A stretch of 64,000 nucleotides of DNA from Polaribacter sp. BM10 (GCF_002005425.1 NZ_CP019704.1:124001-188000), one strand, 5' to 3'. Positions 44,470 through 54,046 are shown, counted from the stretch's first letter. Numbers and translations: made by a program. The notes: a model not told the origin generated them from the sequence alone.

Positions 44470-45645
44470 CTAATTATTATCGTTTTTTTTCTTTTTCTGA
44501 TCTTCTTTCTTCATCTCTTTTTCTAGCTCTTTAATTTCTCTTTCTAATTTTTCAATTTCTGTTTCTTTCTTTGTGGCTTTCTTTTTTTTCTTTCCGAAGA
44601 TACCTAAAAAACCACCAGTTTTTTTCTTTGAAGTTGCTTTTCTAGTTCTGGTTGGTCTAGATCTGGTATTTTTATCTTTCTTTTTAAAGATATTTAAAAA
44701 CCTATTAAAAAAGCTATTTTGTTTTTTGTTGTAGCGAGATATTGGCGTGTCTTTAATTTCTAGACCATTATCGTCTAATTCTATAAAAGAATCTCTATGT
44801 CTGTTTATCCTATACGAAATTCCTAAACTAGCGTAATAACCTTTAGATTGGCCTTCAAAAAGTAACCTTGCAGAAGTGTTAAATTGTAAATTTGTATCAT
44901 ATAAATAGGCTAACCCCAAGCCTAAATTGGTGTTATTTTGGTATTCTTGAAAAATAGTTTGATTTTCTATAAATGCAGACCATTGGTCGCTAAAATTTTG
45001 TGTAGCTGTTACGATGTAAGAAAACTCAGAAAAATCTGAACCAATTTTATCATAAAAAATATTGGTAATTACATTAAAATCTTGTGTAAGATTATGTTGT
45101 AAAAGTATTCCTACTTTTGGCGTAATGCTACCCGTTTTATGGATTTCACTTACAAAATCAGTATTCATACCAAGGTAAACGGCAACAGAAGGTATTAATC
45201 TTTTTGTATCGAATGCGTGTCTTCTTTTCCAGCTTCTTACTTCTTTAGATTTGTCTTCGTATTCTTGTTGATATACCAAATATTTAGCACCAACGGTAAT
45301 TCGGCTAAAACCAGATACGTCGTAACTCGATGTAAAAATATTTTTAAAAGCTACTTTATCTCTTTGATATGTTAATTGTGTATTTAATTCTAGTTTTTCA
45401 AAAAGGAAACTGGTTCTAAATAAAAGATCTAAACCTAAAGATTCTGGTCTAGAAAACGTAGGTTCTATACTTGTGTTTCTATAAAAAACATTGCTTTCAA
45501 ACTGGTAAACTCCTGTTCCAACACTATACGGGCTTTCAGAAAAACCAGGTTTATTAGAGTTTATAACATCTGTATATTGCGCAAAATTAGAAGCAACACA
45601 ACTAAAAAAAACAACAATAAATAGCTGAAATTTATTTACATTCAT
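44470..45645 (-). CDS. Outer-membrane beta-barrel protein with Lys-rich coiled-coil tail
   Basis: The start at 45645 is chosen over an ATG 36 bases upstream because MNVNKFQLFIVVFFSCVASNFAQ is a proper signal peptide and the upstream ATG would be only six bases from a -7 box. The 391-residue protein has a barrel of transporter/MetA-pathway type (opening TDVINSNKPGFSESPYSVGTG) to about residue 285. It then has an extraordinary basic tail: about 100 residues rich in Lys, Arg, Thr and Ser, ending in a heptad-like segment (EIEKLEREIKELEKEMK). The tail is unlikely to cross the membrane and may bind peptidoglycan, LPS or a partner. Family function unknown. Confidence 0.8.
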   Translation of the reverse strand: MNVNKFQLFIVVFFSCVASNFAQYTDVINSNKPGFSESPYSVGTGVYQFESNVFYRNTSIEPTFSRPESLGLDLLFRTSFLFEKLELNTQLTYQRDKVAFKNIFTSSYDVSGFSRITVGAKYLVYQQEYEDKSKEVRSWKRRHAFDTKRLIPSVAVYLGMNTDFVSEIHKTGSITPKVGILLQHNLTQDFNVITNIFYDKIGSDFSEFSYIVTATQNFSDQWSAFIENQTIFQEYQNNTNLGLGLAYLYDTNLQFNTSARLLFEGQSKGYYASLGISYRINRHRDSFIELDDNGLEIKDTPISRYNKKQNSFFNRFLNIFKKKDKNTRSRPTRTRKATSKKKTGGFLGIFGKKKKKATKKETEIEKLEREIKELEKEMKKEDQKKKKNDNN

Positions 45646-45687
45646 AGAAAAAGAATAGGGTTTACATTTTAAATCTAACATGCTTCA

Positions 45688-45695
45688 CAAACATA
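45688..45695 (-). promoter_or_regulatory. -7 promoter box for the barrel protein operon
   Basis: Minus-strand TATGTTTG matches TAnnTTTG and gives a leader of about 40 bases to the start at 45645. Confidence 0.45.
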
Positions 45696-45821
45696 GAACA
45701 AAAAAGCTGTTTTATAAAGGCAAACACTACTTTTTTAGGTTTAAGAAACTTTTATAGATTCATAACGTCTCAATTGTACTCAAATTGTTATTTTTGATAT
45801 ATTTTTAAATTAAATTTATAA

Positions 45822-46085
45822 ATGGGTTTACTTAAAACACTCTTTTTTATTTTCTTATTTTATTATGCGTTTAAATTTTTAGCAAGACTTTTTGCGCCTT
45901 TTTTAATGAAAAAAGCAGCAGAAACTATTCAAAAGAAAGCAGAACAACAATTTAGAGGGCAGCAAAGACAAGCACAAAACCCTTCTGTAAAAGAAGGTGA
46001 AACAATTATAGATAAAAAACCAGGAAGCCAAAAAGAAAGTAAAAAGTCTGTTGGTGAGTATGTAGATTTTGAAGAAATCGATTAG
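45822..46085 (+). CDS. DUF4834 family small membrane protein
   Basis: An 87-residue protein with one N-terminal membrane helix (LLKTLFFIFLFYYAFKFLARLFAPF), then a basic Gln-rich stretch and the acidic end GEYVDFEEID typical of DUF4834. Function unknown. It precedes the YfhO gene by 46 bases, a pairing I recall from other Flavobacteriaceae. Confidence 0.85.
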   Translation: MGLLKTLFFIFLFYYAFKFLARLFAPFLMKKAAETIQKKAEQQFRGQQRQAQNPSVKEGETIIDKKPGSQKESKKSVGEYVDFEEID

Positions 46086-46131
46086 ACTAAAGTCGCTTCA
46101 AAATAAATAGCAACCTAAAACAATTTTAAAA

Positions 46132-48558
46132 TTGAAACTTAACAAACTTTTTCCTTATTTAGTAGCAATTCTTGTATTTATAATAGCTTCTTTAATTTAC
46201 TTTCATCCTGTTTTAAAAGGTCAAAAATTAAATCAATCAGACATTACTCAATTTAGAGGAATGGTGAAAGATATTAATGATTATAGAGCAGATAATAACG
46301 AAGAACCTTATTGGACAGATGCTTCTTTTAGCGGAATGCCAGCTTATTCTGTAAGTGCTTATTATCCAAATGATATTGTAAGAAGTGTAGATAAATTACT
46401 TAGGTTTTTACCAAGACCTGCAGATTATACATTTTTGTATTTTTTAAGCTTTTTTGTGTTGATGATGGCGTTAAAAGTTAAATGGAGATTGGCAATTTTA
46501 GGTGCTTTATCCTTTGGATTTTCTACTTATCTAATTATAATATTTGGTGCAGGTCACAATGCAAAAGCACATGCAATTGCATATATGCCTTTAGTTTTAG
46601 CGGGTGTTATTTGGGTTTTTAATAGAAAGTTTGTTTTAGGTTTTATTGTTACAGGTTTGGCAATGGCTTTAGAAATTTATGCTAACCATATTCAAATGAC
46701 CTACTATTTAGGTTTCTGTTTATTAATTCTTGGTTTAGTAGAATTAATTAATGCGATTAAAGAACGTAAGGTGCAATTATTTATAAAACAAGCAGCAGTA
46801 ATTATTGCAGCTGTAGTTTTAGGAATAGGAGCAAATGCGCCAAGATTAATGGCAATGAAAGAATATTCTGAACACAGTACAAGAGGAAAATCAGAATTAA
46901 CAATTAATCTAGACGGTTCTACAAAAAAGGTTACAGAAGGTTTAGATAAATCTTACATAACTCAATACAGTTACTCTAAATTAGAAACTTTTAATTTATT
47001 TATTCCGCGTTTTATGGGTGGTGGAACTGTAGAAGAATTAGGAGAGAATTCTAACTTTTATGAGTTTATTGAAGAAAAAACAGATAAAAAAACAGCCAAA
47101 GAATATTCGAAACAAGTTTTAACGTATTGGGGAGATCAACCAATTGTAGAAGCACCTGCGTATATTGGTGTTGTTGTATTTTTTCTGTTTTTCTTAGGAT
47201 TATTTTTAGTAAAAGGAAGAATAAAAGAATGGTTAGTTGCTGCAACAATTTTTTCTATTATTTTAAGTTGGGGTAGAAATTTTGAGGTGATTACTAACTT
47301 TTTTATCGATTATGTACCACTTTACAATAAATTTAGAGCAGTTTCATCAATACAGGTAATTGCAGAATTGTGTGTGCCAATTTTAGGTGTTTTAGGTTTA
47401 AAAGAACTGTTTTCTAGTGCTCTAGAAGTAAAAGAGAAACAAGCTGCTTTAAAAAAGGCAGTTATGGTATTTGGTGGTTTAATAATAGTAGGTTTTGGTT
47501 TTGCTCATATTTTCGGAACTTTTGAAGGCTTAAGAGATGCGCAACAGTATAGTGAAGTTCCTGGGTTTTTAGACGCAGTAATTGCAGACAGAAAAGCAAT
47601 GTTATTTTCAGATACAGTTAAATCTTTAGTGCTGGTTCTTATTTCTGGTGCTGTGTTATGGTTTACTTTAAAAAAGAAAATTAAAATACCCTTTGCCATT
47701 ATAGCAATAACTGTTTTAATTCTTTTCGATTTGTTATCTGTAAATCTTAATTATGTAAATGCAGACGATTTTAAATCATCAAGAAAAATAGAAAAACCAT
47801 TTGTAGCTTCAAGTGCTGATAAAGCAATTTTAAAAGACACGTCTTATTTTAGAGTAGCAAATTTTTCTGTTGATCCTATGAATGATGGAAGTACATCTTA
47901 CTTTCATAATTCTATTGGTGGTTATCATGCTGCTAAACTTGGTCGTTATCAAGAGCTATTTGATTATCAAATTGCAAAGAATAATATGCAAGTTTTAAAC
48001 ATGCTAAATACCAAGTATTTTATTGTGCCAGATAATAAAGGGAATGTTCAAGCACAACAAAATATCGAAGCAAACGGTAATGTATGGTTTGTAGAAAAGT
48101 TAATTTCTGTAAACAATGCAAATGAAGAAATACAAGCTTTAGATTCTTTAAATACTAAAAATACTGCTGTAATTTTAAAAGAGAATTTTAGTAAATTAAA
48201 AGAAAATTTATTTGTTGAAAAAGATTCTACAGCAATAATTAAATTGATTAGTAATGATGTTACGAATTTAAAATATCAATCAAGTTCTACGAAAGCACAA
48301 TTCGCTATTTTTTCTGAAATCTATTATAAAGATGGCTGGAATGCTTATTTAGACGGAAAATTAGTGCCGTATTACAACGTAAATTATGTTTTAAGAGGAA
48401 TGGAGATTCCTGCAGGACATCATGAAATTACATTTAAATTTGAGCCAAAAGTAATTATAGAAGGGAAAATATTTTCGTTGATTTCTTATGCATTATTAAT
48501 TGTTGTTTCTGCCGGATGGTTTTTTTATGACGAGAAGAAGAAACGTAAAGAAGCATGA
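46132..48558 (+). CDS. YfhO family membrane protein
   Basis: An 808-residue protein starting at TTG. It begins with a membrane helix and the loop FHPVLKGQKLNQSDITQFRG, continues with about twelve helices to residue 550 and ends in a soluble beta domain with YYKDGWNAYLDGK, a final helix and KKKRKEA. YfhO proteins are GT-C-like and in Firmicutes glycosylate lipoteichoic acid; in Bacteroidota the role is unknown but probably sugar transfer at the outer face of the inner membrane. It is first in an operon with two GT4 enzymes and a flippase (overlap ATGA with the next gene), which supports a glycan role. Confidence 0.85.
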   Translation: MKLNKLFPYLVAILVFIIASLIYFHPVLKGQKLNQSDITQFRGMVKDINDYRADNNEEPYWTDASFSGMPAYSVSAYYPNDIVRSVDKLLRFLPRPADYTFLYFLSFFVLMMALKVKWRLAILGALSFGFSTYLIIIFGAGHNAKAHAIAYMPLVLAGVIWVFNRKFVLGFIVTGLAMALEIYANHIQMTYYLGFCLLILGLVELINAIKERKVQLFIKQAAVIIAAVVLGIGANAPRLMAMKEYSEHSTRGKSELTINLDGSTKKVTEGLDKSYITQYSYSKLETFNLFIPRFMGGGTVEELGENSNFYEFIEEKTDKKTAKEYSKQVLTYWGDQPIVEAPAYIGVVVFFLFFLGLFLVKGRIKEWLVAATIFSIILSWGRNFEVITNFFIDYVPLYNKFRAVSSIQVIAELCVPILGVLGLKELFSSALEVKEKQAALKKAVMVFGGLIIVGFGFAHIFGTFEGLRDAQQYSEVPGFLDAVIADRKAMLFSDTVKSLVLVLISGAVLWFTLKKKIKIPFAIIAITVLILFDLLSVNLNYVNADDFKSSRKIEKPFVASSADKAILKDTSYFRVANFSVDPMNDGSTSYFHNSIGGYHAAKLGRYQELFDYQIAKNNMQVLNMLNTKYFIVPDNKGNVQAQQNIEANGNVWFVEKLISVNNANEEIQALDSLNTKNTAVILKENFSKLKENLFVEKDSTAIIKLISNDVTNLKYQSSSTKAQFAIFSEIYYKDGWNAYLDGKLVPYYNVNYVLRGMEIPAGHHEITFKFEPKVIIEGKIFSLISYALLIVVSAGWFFYDEKKKRKEA

Positions 48559-49745
48559 AAATAGGAATGATTCTAGATGCTTCTTTTCCTCCAGATCCAA
48601 GAGTAGAAAATGAAGCTATTTCTTTGGTAAACGATGGACACGAAGTTTTTTTATTTTGTCTAAATTATGGTGATCAAAAGGCATCAGAGGTAATTAACGG
48701 TATAAAAGTAAAACGATTTACATCTAATAAGTTAGAATATAAACTATCTGCATTGGCTTATACGATTCCATTATATTCTTTTTTAATGAAAAAGAAAATA
48801 TCGAAATTCATAGCAGAGAATCACATAGAAGCAATTCACATTCATGATATGAGAATAGCAGAAGCTGTTTTTAAATCGAATAAGAATAATAAACTACCTG
48901 TAGTTTTAGATTTGCATGATAATATGCCAGAGGTGATGAAATTGTATCCTCATTTACAGAAATTTCCTGGAAAGTATATTATTTCTCCGAAAAAATGGAA
49001 AATCAAAGAAGAAGAGTTTATAGCAAAAGCAGATAAAGTAATTTCTGTATCGCCAGAATTTTTAGAAACTTTAGCACAAAGATTACCTAAGCAAAAGGAT
49101 AAATTGGTACTTGTACCAAATACGATTAGAAAATCTTTCTTCGAAAATTTTACCGTAAAAGAAACTATTTTAGAGAAATATAAAAACAATTTTGTAATTC
49201 TTTATTTAGGTGATACGCATCTTAGAAGAGGATTACAAACAGCGATTACTGCTGTAAACGAATTAAAAAAATCTATACCAGAAATCAAGTTGGTTATCGT
49301 TGGTAGAAATACTACTGATTTAATTTTAAAGAAACAAGTTAAAGATTTAAATCTACAAAAATTTGTAGATTTTGAAGGTTGGCAAGATGTTTCTCTTTTT
49401 CAATCTTATATTTTGGCAAGTGCCGTTTGTATATCACCTTTGCATAGAAATTTACAGCACGATGTTGCTTATGCAAATAAGATTTTTCAATACATGAGTT
49501 TTGCAAAACCTCTTTTGGTTAGCAATGCTATTGCTCAGAAAAAATTGATAGAAAAAGCAAATGCTGGTTTGGTGCACGAACAAAAAAATAGCGAAGATTT
49601 TGCAGCTAAAATTCAAATTTTATATAAAGATGCTTCACTAAGAAATAATTTAGGTAAAAACGGTAAGAATTTTATTATAAACGAATTTTGTTGGGAAGAA
49701 ACTTCTAAAAAGCTACTAAACCTGTATAGCAATTTAATCGATTGA
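48555..49745 (+). CDS. Family 4 glycosyltransferase (GT-B fold), first
   Basis: A 396-residue protein with no membrane helices. The N-terminal Rossmann half opens KIGMILDASFPPDPRVENEA, and the nucleotide-sugar half has ILYLGDTHLRRGL, KLVIVGRNT and the acceptor/donor region NKIFQYMSFAKPLLVSNA with the E-x7-E-like arrangement weak. It transfers a sugar from a nucleotide donor. It overlaps YfhO by four bases at the start and the next glycosyltransferase by four at the end. Sugar and acceptor unknown. Confidence 0.85.
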   Translation: MKIGMILDASFPPDPRVENEAISLVNDGHEVFLFCLNYGDQKASEVINGIKVKRFTSNKLEYKLSALAYTIPLYSFLMKKKISKFIAENHIEAIHIHDMRIAEAVFKSNKNNKLPVVLDLHDNMPEVMKLYPHLQKFPGKYIISPKKWKIKEEEFIAKADKVISVSPEFLETLAQRLPKQKDKLVLVPNTIRKSFFENFTVKETILEKYKNNFVILYLGDTHLRRGLQTAITAVNELKKSIPEIKLVIVGRNTTDLILKKQVKDLNLQKFVDFEGWQDVSLFQSYILASAVCISPLHRNLQHDVAYANKIFQYMSFAKPLLVSNAIAQKKLIEKANAGLVHEQKNSEDFAAKIQILYKDASLRNNLGKNGKNFIINEFCWEETSKKLLNLYSNLID

Positions 49746-51007
49746 AAGTTTTAATAATTACATATTATTGGCCTCCTGCAGGTGGTTCTGGCGTACAGCG
49801 TTGGTTAAAATTTGTAAAATATTTACAGAATTTTGATATTGAACCAATAGTATATACCGTTGATAATGCAAACTATCCTAAAGAAGATAAAACACTACTT
49901 AATGAAGTTCCTAAAAATATAAAGATTTTAAAACAACCAATTTGGGAACCAACAGATTTATTATTTTGGAAAAAAAATAATAAACAAAAAAAAGGTGTTT
50001 CTAATGTTAGTAATGGCGGATTATTGTCTTTTATTAGAGGAAATTTCTTTATTCCAGATCCTAAAATTTTTTGGGTGAATTCATCGGTTAAATATTTGCA
50101 GAAAATTATCGATTCTTCTAAAATTGATGTAATAATTTCTACGGGTCCGCCACATAGTATGCATTTAATTGCGCAAAAATTGCATCAAAAGAATAATCTA
50201 AAATGGATTGCCGATTTTCGTGATCCGTGGTCAAACTTATATTATAATAAAGACTTTAATCAGTTATCTTTTGCAAAAAATAAAAATATTAAATTAGAAA
50301 AATCAGTTTTAAAAAAAGCTGACTGTATACTAACTGTTAGTAACACTTTAAAAAAGGAGTTTTTAAAAACAGCAAAAAGAGTAGAGGTTATTACCAATGG
50401 TTTCGATGATGAAGTTGTGACTAAAAATATCATAAGATTAGATAAAAAATTTACAATTTCTTACATTGGTTTGTTACCCAAACAAAGCAATCCAACAGTA
50501 TTATTTAAAGTTTTAGAAAAACTTTGTTTACAAGATTCAAGTTTTAAAAACGATTTACAAATTAATTTTATTGGTGATATTGTAAATGATGTAAAGCAAG
50601 ATATACAACGATTCAATTTATCAGAAAACACTAAATTCTTAGGGTATTTACCACATCATAAAGCGATCGAGTATCAAAAAAAATCTCAGGTTTTATTATT
50701 ATTAATTCCGAATGTATTAAATAACGAAGGTATTTTAACAGGAAAGTTATTTGAGTATTTAACAGCTAAAAGACCTATTTTAGCCATCGGACCAGAAAAA
50801 GGAGATTTAGCCACAATTTTAGAGGAAACAAACGCCGGTAAGATTGTAAATTTTGATAATGAAATAAAATTATCAGAAGAAATTAAATCGTTATATAACG
50901 ATTTTAAAAATAATAAATTGTTGGTTACATCAAGTGACATAAAAAAATATCATAGAAAAGAGTTGACAAAAAAACTAGCCTCTATTCTAAAAAACATAAC
51001 TTCGTAG
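49742..51007 (+). CDS. Family 4 glycosyltransferase (GT-B fold), second
   Basis: A 421-residue protein starting at a TTG that overlaps the previous stop (TTGA). It opens with ITYYWPPAGGSGVQRW, the N-terminal signature of GT4 enzymes of the WbuB/PimB kind, and the donor half has SYIGLLPKQSNPT and TGKLFEYLTAKRPILAIGPEKGD. It probably adds a sugar to a lipid-linked oligosaccharide, next to a flippase gene. The donor is not predictable from sequence. Confidence 0.87.
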   Translation: MKVLIITYYWPPAGGSGVQRWLKFVKYLQNFDIEPIVYTVDNANYPKEDKTLLNEVPKNIKILKQPIWEPTDLLFWKKNNKQKKGVSNVSNGGLLSFIRGNFFIPDPKIFWVNSSVKYLQKIIDSSKIDVIISTGPPHSMHLIAQKLHQKNNLKWIADFRDPWSNLYYNKDFNQLSFAKNKNIKLEKSVLKKADCILTVSNTLKKEFLKTAKRVEVITNGFDDEVVTKNIIRLDKKFTISYIGLLPKQSNPTVLFKVLEKLCLQDSSFKNDLQINFIGDIVNDVKQDIQRFNLSENTKFLGYLPHHKAIEYQKKSQVLLLLIPNVLNNEGILTGKLFEYLTAKRPILAIGPEKGDLATILEETNAGKIVNFDNEIKLSEEIKSLYNDFKNNKLLVTSSDIKKYHRKELTKKLASILKNITS

Positions 51008-51008
51008 A

Positions 51009-52508
51009 ATGGGAATTGTATTAAAACAATCATTAAAAAACACTTTTTTTATATACTTAGGTTTTGCCTTTGGTGGTATTAATACTCTTTTTTTGTACAC
51101 AAGGTTTTTAGAAGACGAGTATTATGGTTTAGTTACGTTTCTATTGTCTACATCTAACCTTTTAATGCCATTAATAGCATTAGGTATTCATCATACAATT
51201 GTAAAGTTTTTCTCAAGTTATTTCACAAAAGTAGAAAAAGATAAATTTCTATCTTCTGTTGTTTTTTTACCATTATTAATTGCAATACCAATAGCTTATT
51301 TTGGTAATATTTTTTATCAAGAGATAGGAGATTATTTGTCAGAAGAAAATCCTATTATAAAAGATTATACAATTGTAATTTATTTAATAGCAGTGGCTTG
51401 TGCTTATTTCGAGATTTTTTATTCTTGGGCAAAAGTTCAGTTTCAAACTGTTTTTGGTAATATTTTAAAAGAATTATGGAATAGAGTAGTAGTAATGTTG
51501 TTACTTTTTGCTGTTTATTTTGAATTTATTAGCAAACCAGAATTTATTTATTACCTAACGGCAGCGTATTTTTTAAGAATGTTTATAATGATGTTTTATG
51601 CATTAAAACTTTATGTACCAAAGTTTACATTTGCGAAACCTGCAAATTTTATTGAAGTTTTACGATTTTCTGGGTACATAATTTTAGCGGGAAGTGCTGG
51701 TGCAATTATCTTAGATATTGATAAATTTATGATTCCGGGTAAAGAAACTTTGGCAATCGCAGCTTATTATTCTGTTGCTGTTTTTATAGGGTCTTTTATA
51801 GAAGCCCCAAGTAGAGCAATGTTAAATATTTTACAGCCATTAACATCTAAAACATTAAATGAAGATAACCAAAAAGAGGTTGGCTCTTTGTATAAAAAAA
51901 GTTCTATAAATTTACTTTTAATTAGCGGATTCTTCTTCGTTTTAATCAATACAAATGTGCAACAGTTATTTAATTTATTACCAAAAGAATATGCCGGTGG
52001 CGGACTCGTAGTACTTATGATTTCATTTTTAAAAATGTACAATGGCTTTTTAGGTAATAATGGTGCAATTATTAATAATTCTAAGTTTTATAAAATTACG
52101 CTACCTGTTGGTATTGCTATGGCTCTTTCTGTTTACGCTTTAAATAAGTTATTTTATTATGAGTTTGAAATGGGTACAAATGGTTTGGCACTTTCTACCT
52201 TAATTGTAATTTTTTGCGCTAATACATTTAAACTATACTTTGTAAAAAAGAAATTCTCAATAACTCCTTTTACCAATAAAACCGCAAAAATGTTGGCAAT
52301 AATAACTGTTTTGTATTTTGCTTTTAATTTTTGGGATTTTCCGGTTGATAATATTTATATATGGGATTTTCCTATTCACCCAATTATTAACATCATTTTG
52401 AAAAGTATTTTAATTGTACCGATGTATATATTATTAATTTTCAAATTTAATATTTCTCCAGAATTAGATATTTTACTTGGTAAATATTACAATAAACAGT
52501 CTAAGTAA
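51009..52508 (+). CDS. Oligosaccharide flippase (MOP/Wzx-like) family protein
   Basis: A 499-residue membrane protein with about 14 helices: it begins KQSLKNTFFIYLGFAFGGINTLFLYTRFL, the MOP-superfamily start seen in Wzx proteins, and ends with a polar tail. It likely flips a polyprenyl-linked glycan across the inner membrane. It is one base after the glycosyltransferase and closes the YfhO-GT4-GT4-flippase operon. Its end overlaps the convergent DUF6122 gene by 22 bases, so no terminator lies between them. The polymer is unknown. Confidence 0.87.
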   Translation: MGIVLKQSLKNTFFIYLGFAFGGINTLFLYTRFLEDEYYGLVTFLLSTSNLLMPLIALGIHHTIVKFFSSYFTKVEKDKFLSSVVFLPLLIAIPIAYFGNIFYQEIGDYLSEENPIIKDYTIVIYLIAVACAYFEIFYSWAKVQFQTVFGNILKELWNRVVVMLLLFAVYFEFISKPEFIYYLTAAYFLRMFIMMFYALKLYVPKFTFAKPANFIEVLRFSGYIILAGSAGAIILDIDKFMIPGKETLAIAAYYSVAVFIGSFIEAPSRAMLNILQPLTSKTLNEDNQKEVGSLYKKSSINLLLISGFFFVLINTNVQQLFNLLPKEYAGGGLVVLMISFLKMYNGFLGNNGAIINNSKFYKITLPVGIAMALSVYALNKLFYYEFEMGTNGLALSTLIVIFCANTFKLYFVKKKFSITPFTNKTAKMLAIITVLYFAFNFWDFPVDNIYIWDFPIHPIINIILKSILIVPMYILLIFKFNISPELDILLGKYYNKQSK

Positions 52509-52798
52509 TCTGTAAACATATGAAAAAGCAAGGCAATACAAAGGATTCTTGTTTTCTTAAAAAATAGCCCAACAACATAAAAAGCCATTGCCCAAAATGT
52601 ATGAAGTGGATGAAAATTGATACTACATCTATTTTCTTGAAATATAGGATTTGCTAATAAATGATCTAAATCTACAAGCATAGATAGTAAAAAAATAATA
52701 TAAACCGTTTTCCATTTTTTTCTAAAGAAAACAAAAGCAAATAAAAACGGTACAATAAAATGTAAGCTGTAATGAACTATAAATTTAATGCTTATCAT
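52487..52798 (-). CDS. DUF6122 family small membrane protein
   Basis: A 103-residue protein with three or four membrane helices. The conserved pattern FIVHYSLHFIVPF, SMLVDLDHLLANPIF, FHPLHTFWAMAFY and LLFHMFTDYLDC carries several His and Asp residues in or near helices, matching the DUF6122 family and, distantly, metal-dependent membrane hydrolases of the YdjM type. Function unknown. It converges on and overlaps the flippase gene by 22 bases and is five bases after the Crp/Fnr regulator gene. Confidence 0.8.
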   Translation of the reverse strand: MISIKFIVHYSLHFIVPFLFAFVFFRKKWKTVYIIFLLSMLVDLDHLLANPIFQENRCSINFHPLHTFWAMAFYVVGLFFKKTRILCIALLFHMFTDYLDCLL

Positions 52799-52803
52799 TA
52801 AAA

Positions 52804-53382
52804 TTATTTTTTAGAATATAAACTTTTTCTAATTCTACTTAATTGAACAGGTGTTATATTTAAGTAAGAAGCTATATGATATTGTGGAATTAAGTTCTCT
52901 ATATTTGGTATTTGTGCTTTTACTTTTAGATATCTTTCTGTAGCATTTAAAACAGATAAATCGTACACTTTAGCTTCTAATTCTAGAAATACTTTCTCAA
53001 GAATTTTAGAATATAATTTCCCAATTTCTAGATTATGCTTAGTTAATTCTATAAAATCATCGTAATTAATAACTTGTAGTTTACAATGAGATAAACAATC
53101 ATAAGAAAACTTAGATTTTTTTCTTAGAATTAAAGCACCTAAAGGACCAATTGCTCTAATCGGTACAAATAGGTTTCTTATATATTCTTTACCTTTTTCA
53201 TCTACATAAAAAGATCTAGCAATACCCTCTTCTAGAATATAAATACTTTTTGATATTTCCCCAGCTTTAGATATGGAATCTCCTTTGCGAAGCTCAATAT
53301 TTTTGGCTAAAGAAAATATAAGATTTTGTGATTCTTCAGAAATTACACAAAAATTATCCAGTATTTTTTTTAAATTATTCAT
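52804..53382 (-). CDS. Crp/Fnr family transcriptional regulator
   Basis: A 192-residue protein with a cyclic-nucleotide-binding-like N-terminal domain (about residues 15-120; RKGDSISKAGEISKSIYILEEGIARSFYV) and a C-terminal helix-turn-helix (IPQYHIASYLNITPVQLSRIRKS). It lacks the FNR-type N-terminal cysteine cluster and the cAMP phosphate-binding arginine block, so its signal is unknown. Upstream is a -7 box TATCTTTG overlapped by an inverted repeat (53397-53422) that could be its own binding site. It is cotranscribed with DUF6122. Confidence 0.87.
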   Translation of the reverse strand: MNNLKKILDNFCVISEESQNLIFSLAKNIELRKGDSISKAGEISKSIYILEEGIARSFYVDEKGKEYIRNLFVPIRAIGPLGALILRKKSKFSYDCLSHCKLQVINYDDFIELTKHNLEIGKLYSKILEKVFLELEAKVYDLSVLNATERYLKVKAQIPNIENLIPQYHIASYLNITPVQLSRIRKSLYSKK

Positions 53383-53396
53383 TAATTTGAGGCACT

Positions 53397-53422
53397 AAAT
53401 AGCTTAAGTAAATTTGCTATTT
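53397..53422. promoter_or_regulatory. Inverted repeat upstream of the Crp/Fnr regulator
   Basis: AAATAGC (53397-53403) and GCTATTT (53416-53422) are perfect arms 12 bases apart, between the -7 box and the ATG. Likely autoregulatory site by position only. Confidence 0.35.
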
Positions 53423-53431
53423 TAGAGTCTG

Positions 53432-53439
53432 CAAAGATA
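53432..53439 (-). promoter_or_regulatory. -7 promoter box for the Crp/Fnr regulator
   Basis: Minus-strand TATCTTTG matches TAnnTTTG; it lies just downstream of the wbqC-like stop and 50 bases before the regulator start. Confidence 0.45.
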
Positions 53440-53442
53440 CAA

Positions 53443-54045
53443 CTAATTTTCTAAAAAACTAATTGCATTAGGGCCTTCCATAAATAATAAGTCTAAAATT
53501 GATAAATTTGGTATAAAACCATGCTTATCATCAAACATTTGTATGTAGTTGTTTGTAAGAATGTTGGGTGTAAATTTTGCGTCAGCTAAATTTCTAAAAT
53601 CAAATTTTTCTTCTGATTCTATGTAAGATTCACTTTTCTTATAATCAATTTTTAGTTGCAAAGCATCTGTAATAAAATCGAATGTATCAAAATTTAAATC
53701 CTGTAAAAATTTATATTTTTTTTCGAATATCGGAGTTAAATCATCAATGTAAAATTCAAAAAAAGGCGAATTCCTATAAGCAGTTTTTAAAGATTTAAAG
53801 TGTTGATCTTGCCAATTTGTAGCACTTTCAATAATAGTATCTTTTGTTTTTTTTCTACCAGACGTTACAGGATGTTTTACAGGTATATTTAAAAGTTGCT
53901 TACCATTTGTATTAAAAATATAACACCTGTTTCTGTAGCTTTGTTTCTGAAAATTGTCTTCTGTTTCAAATACAACAGTTTCTGCATTAACAATAGCTCG
54001 ATATTGTGATATCGGAGAAAAGTATGTTGGTATAAATACAGCCAT
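53443..54045 (-). CDS. WbqC family protein
   Basis: The ATG at 54045 is chosen because MAVFIPTYFSPISQYRAI is the usual WbqC opening and the base after the lepB stop is one away; an upstream ATG would overlap lepB by about 60 bases. Length is 200 residues. Conserved blocks are FQKQSYRNRCYIF, LLNIPVKHPV and NWQDQHFKSLKTAYRNSPFFEFY. WbqC-type proteins are linked to O-antigen or glycolipid genes, with an undefined reaction. It is in the lepB operon, an arrangement common in Flavobacteriaceae. Confidence 0.85.
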   Translation of the reverse strand: MAVFIPTYFSPISQYRAIVNAETVVFETEDNFQKQSYRNRCYIFNTNGKQLLNIPVKHPVTSGRKKTKDTIIESATNWQDQHFKSLKTAYRNSPFFEFYIDDLTPIFEKKYKFLQDLNFDTFDFITDALQLKIDYKKSESYIESEEKFDFRNLADAKFTPNILTNNYIQMFDDKHGFIPNLSILDLLFMEGPNAISFLEN

Positions 54046-54046
54046 T

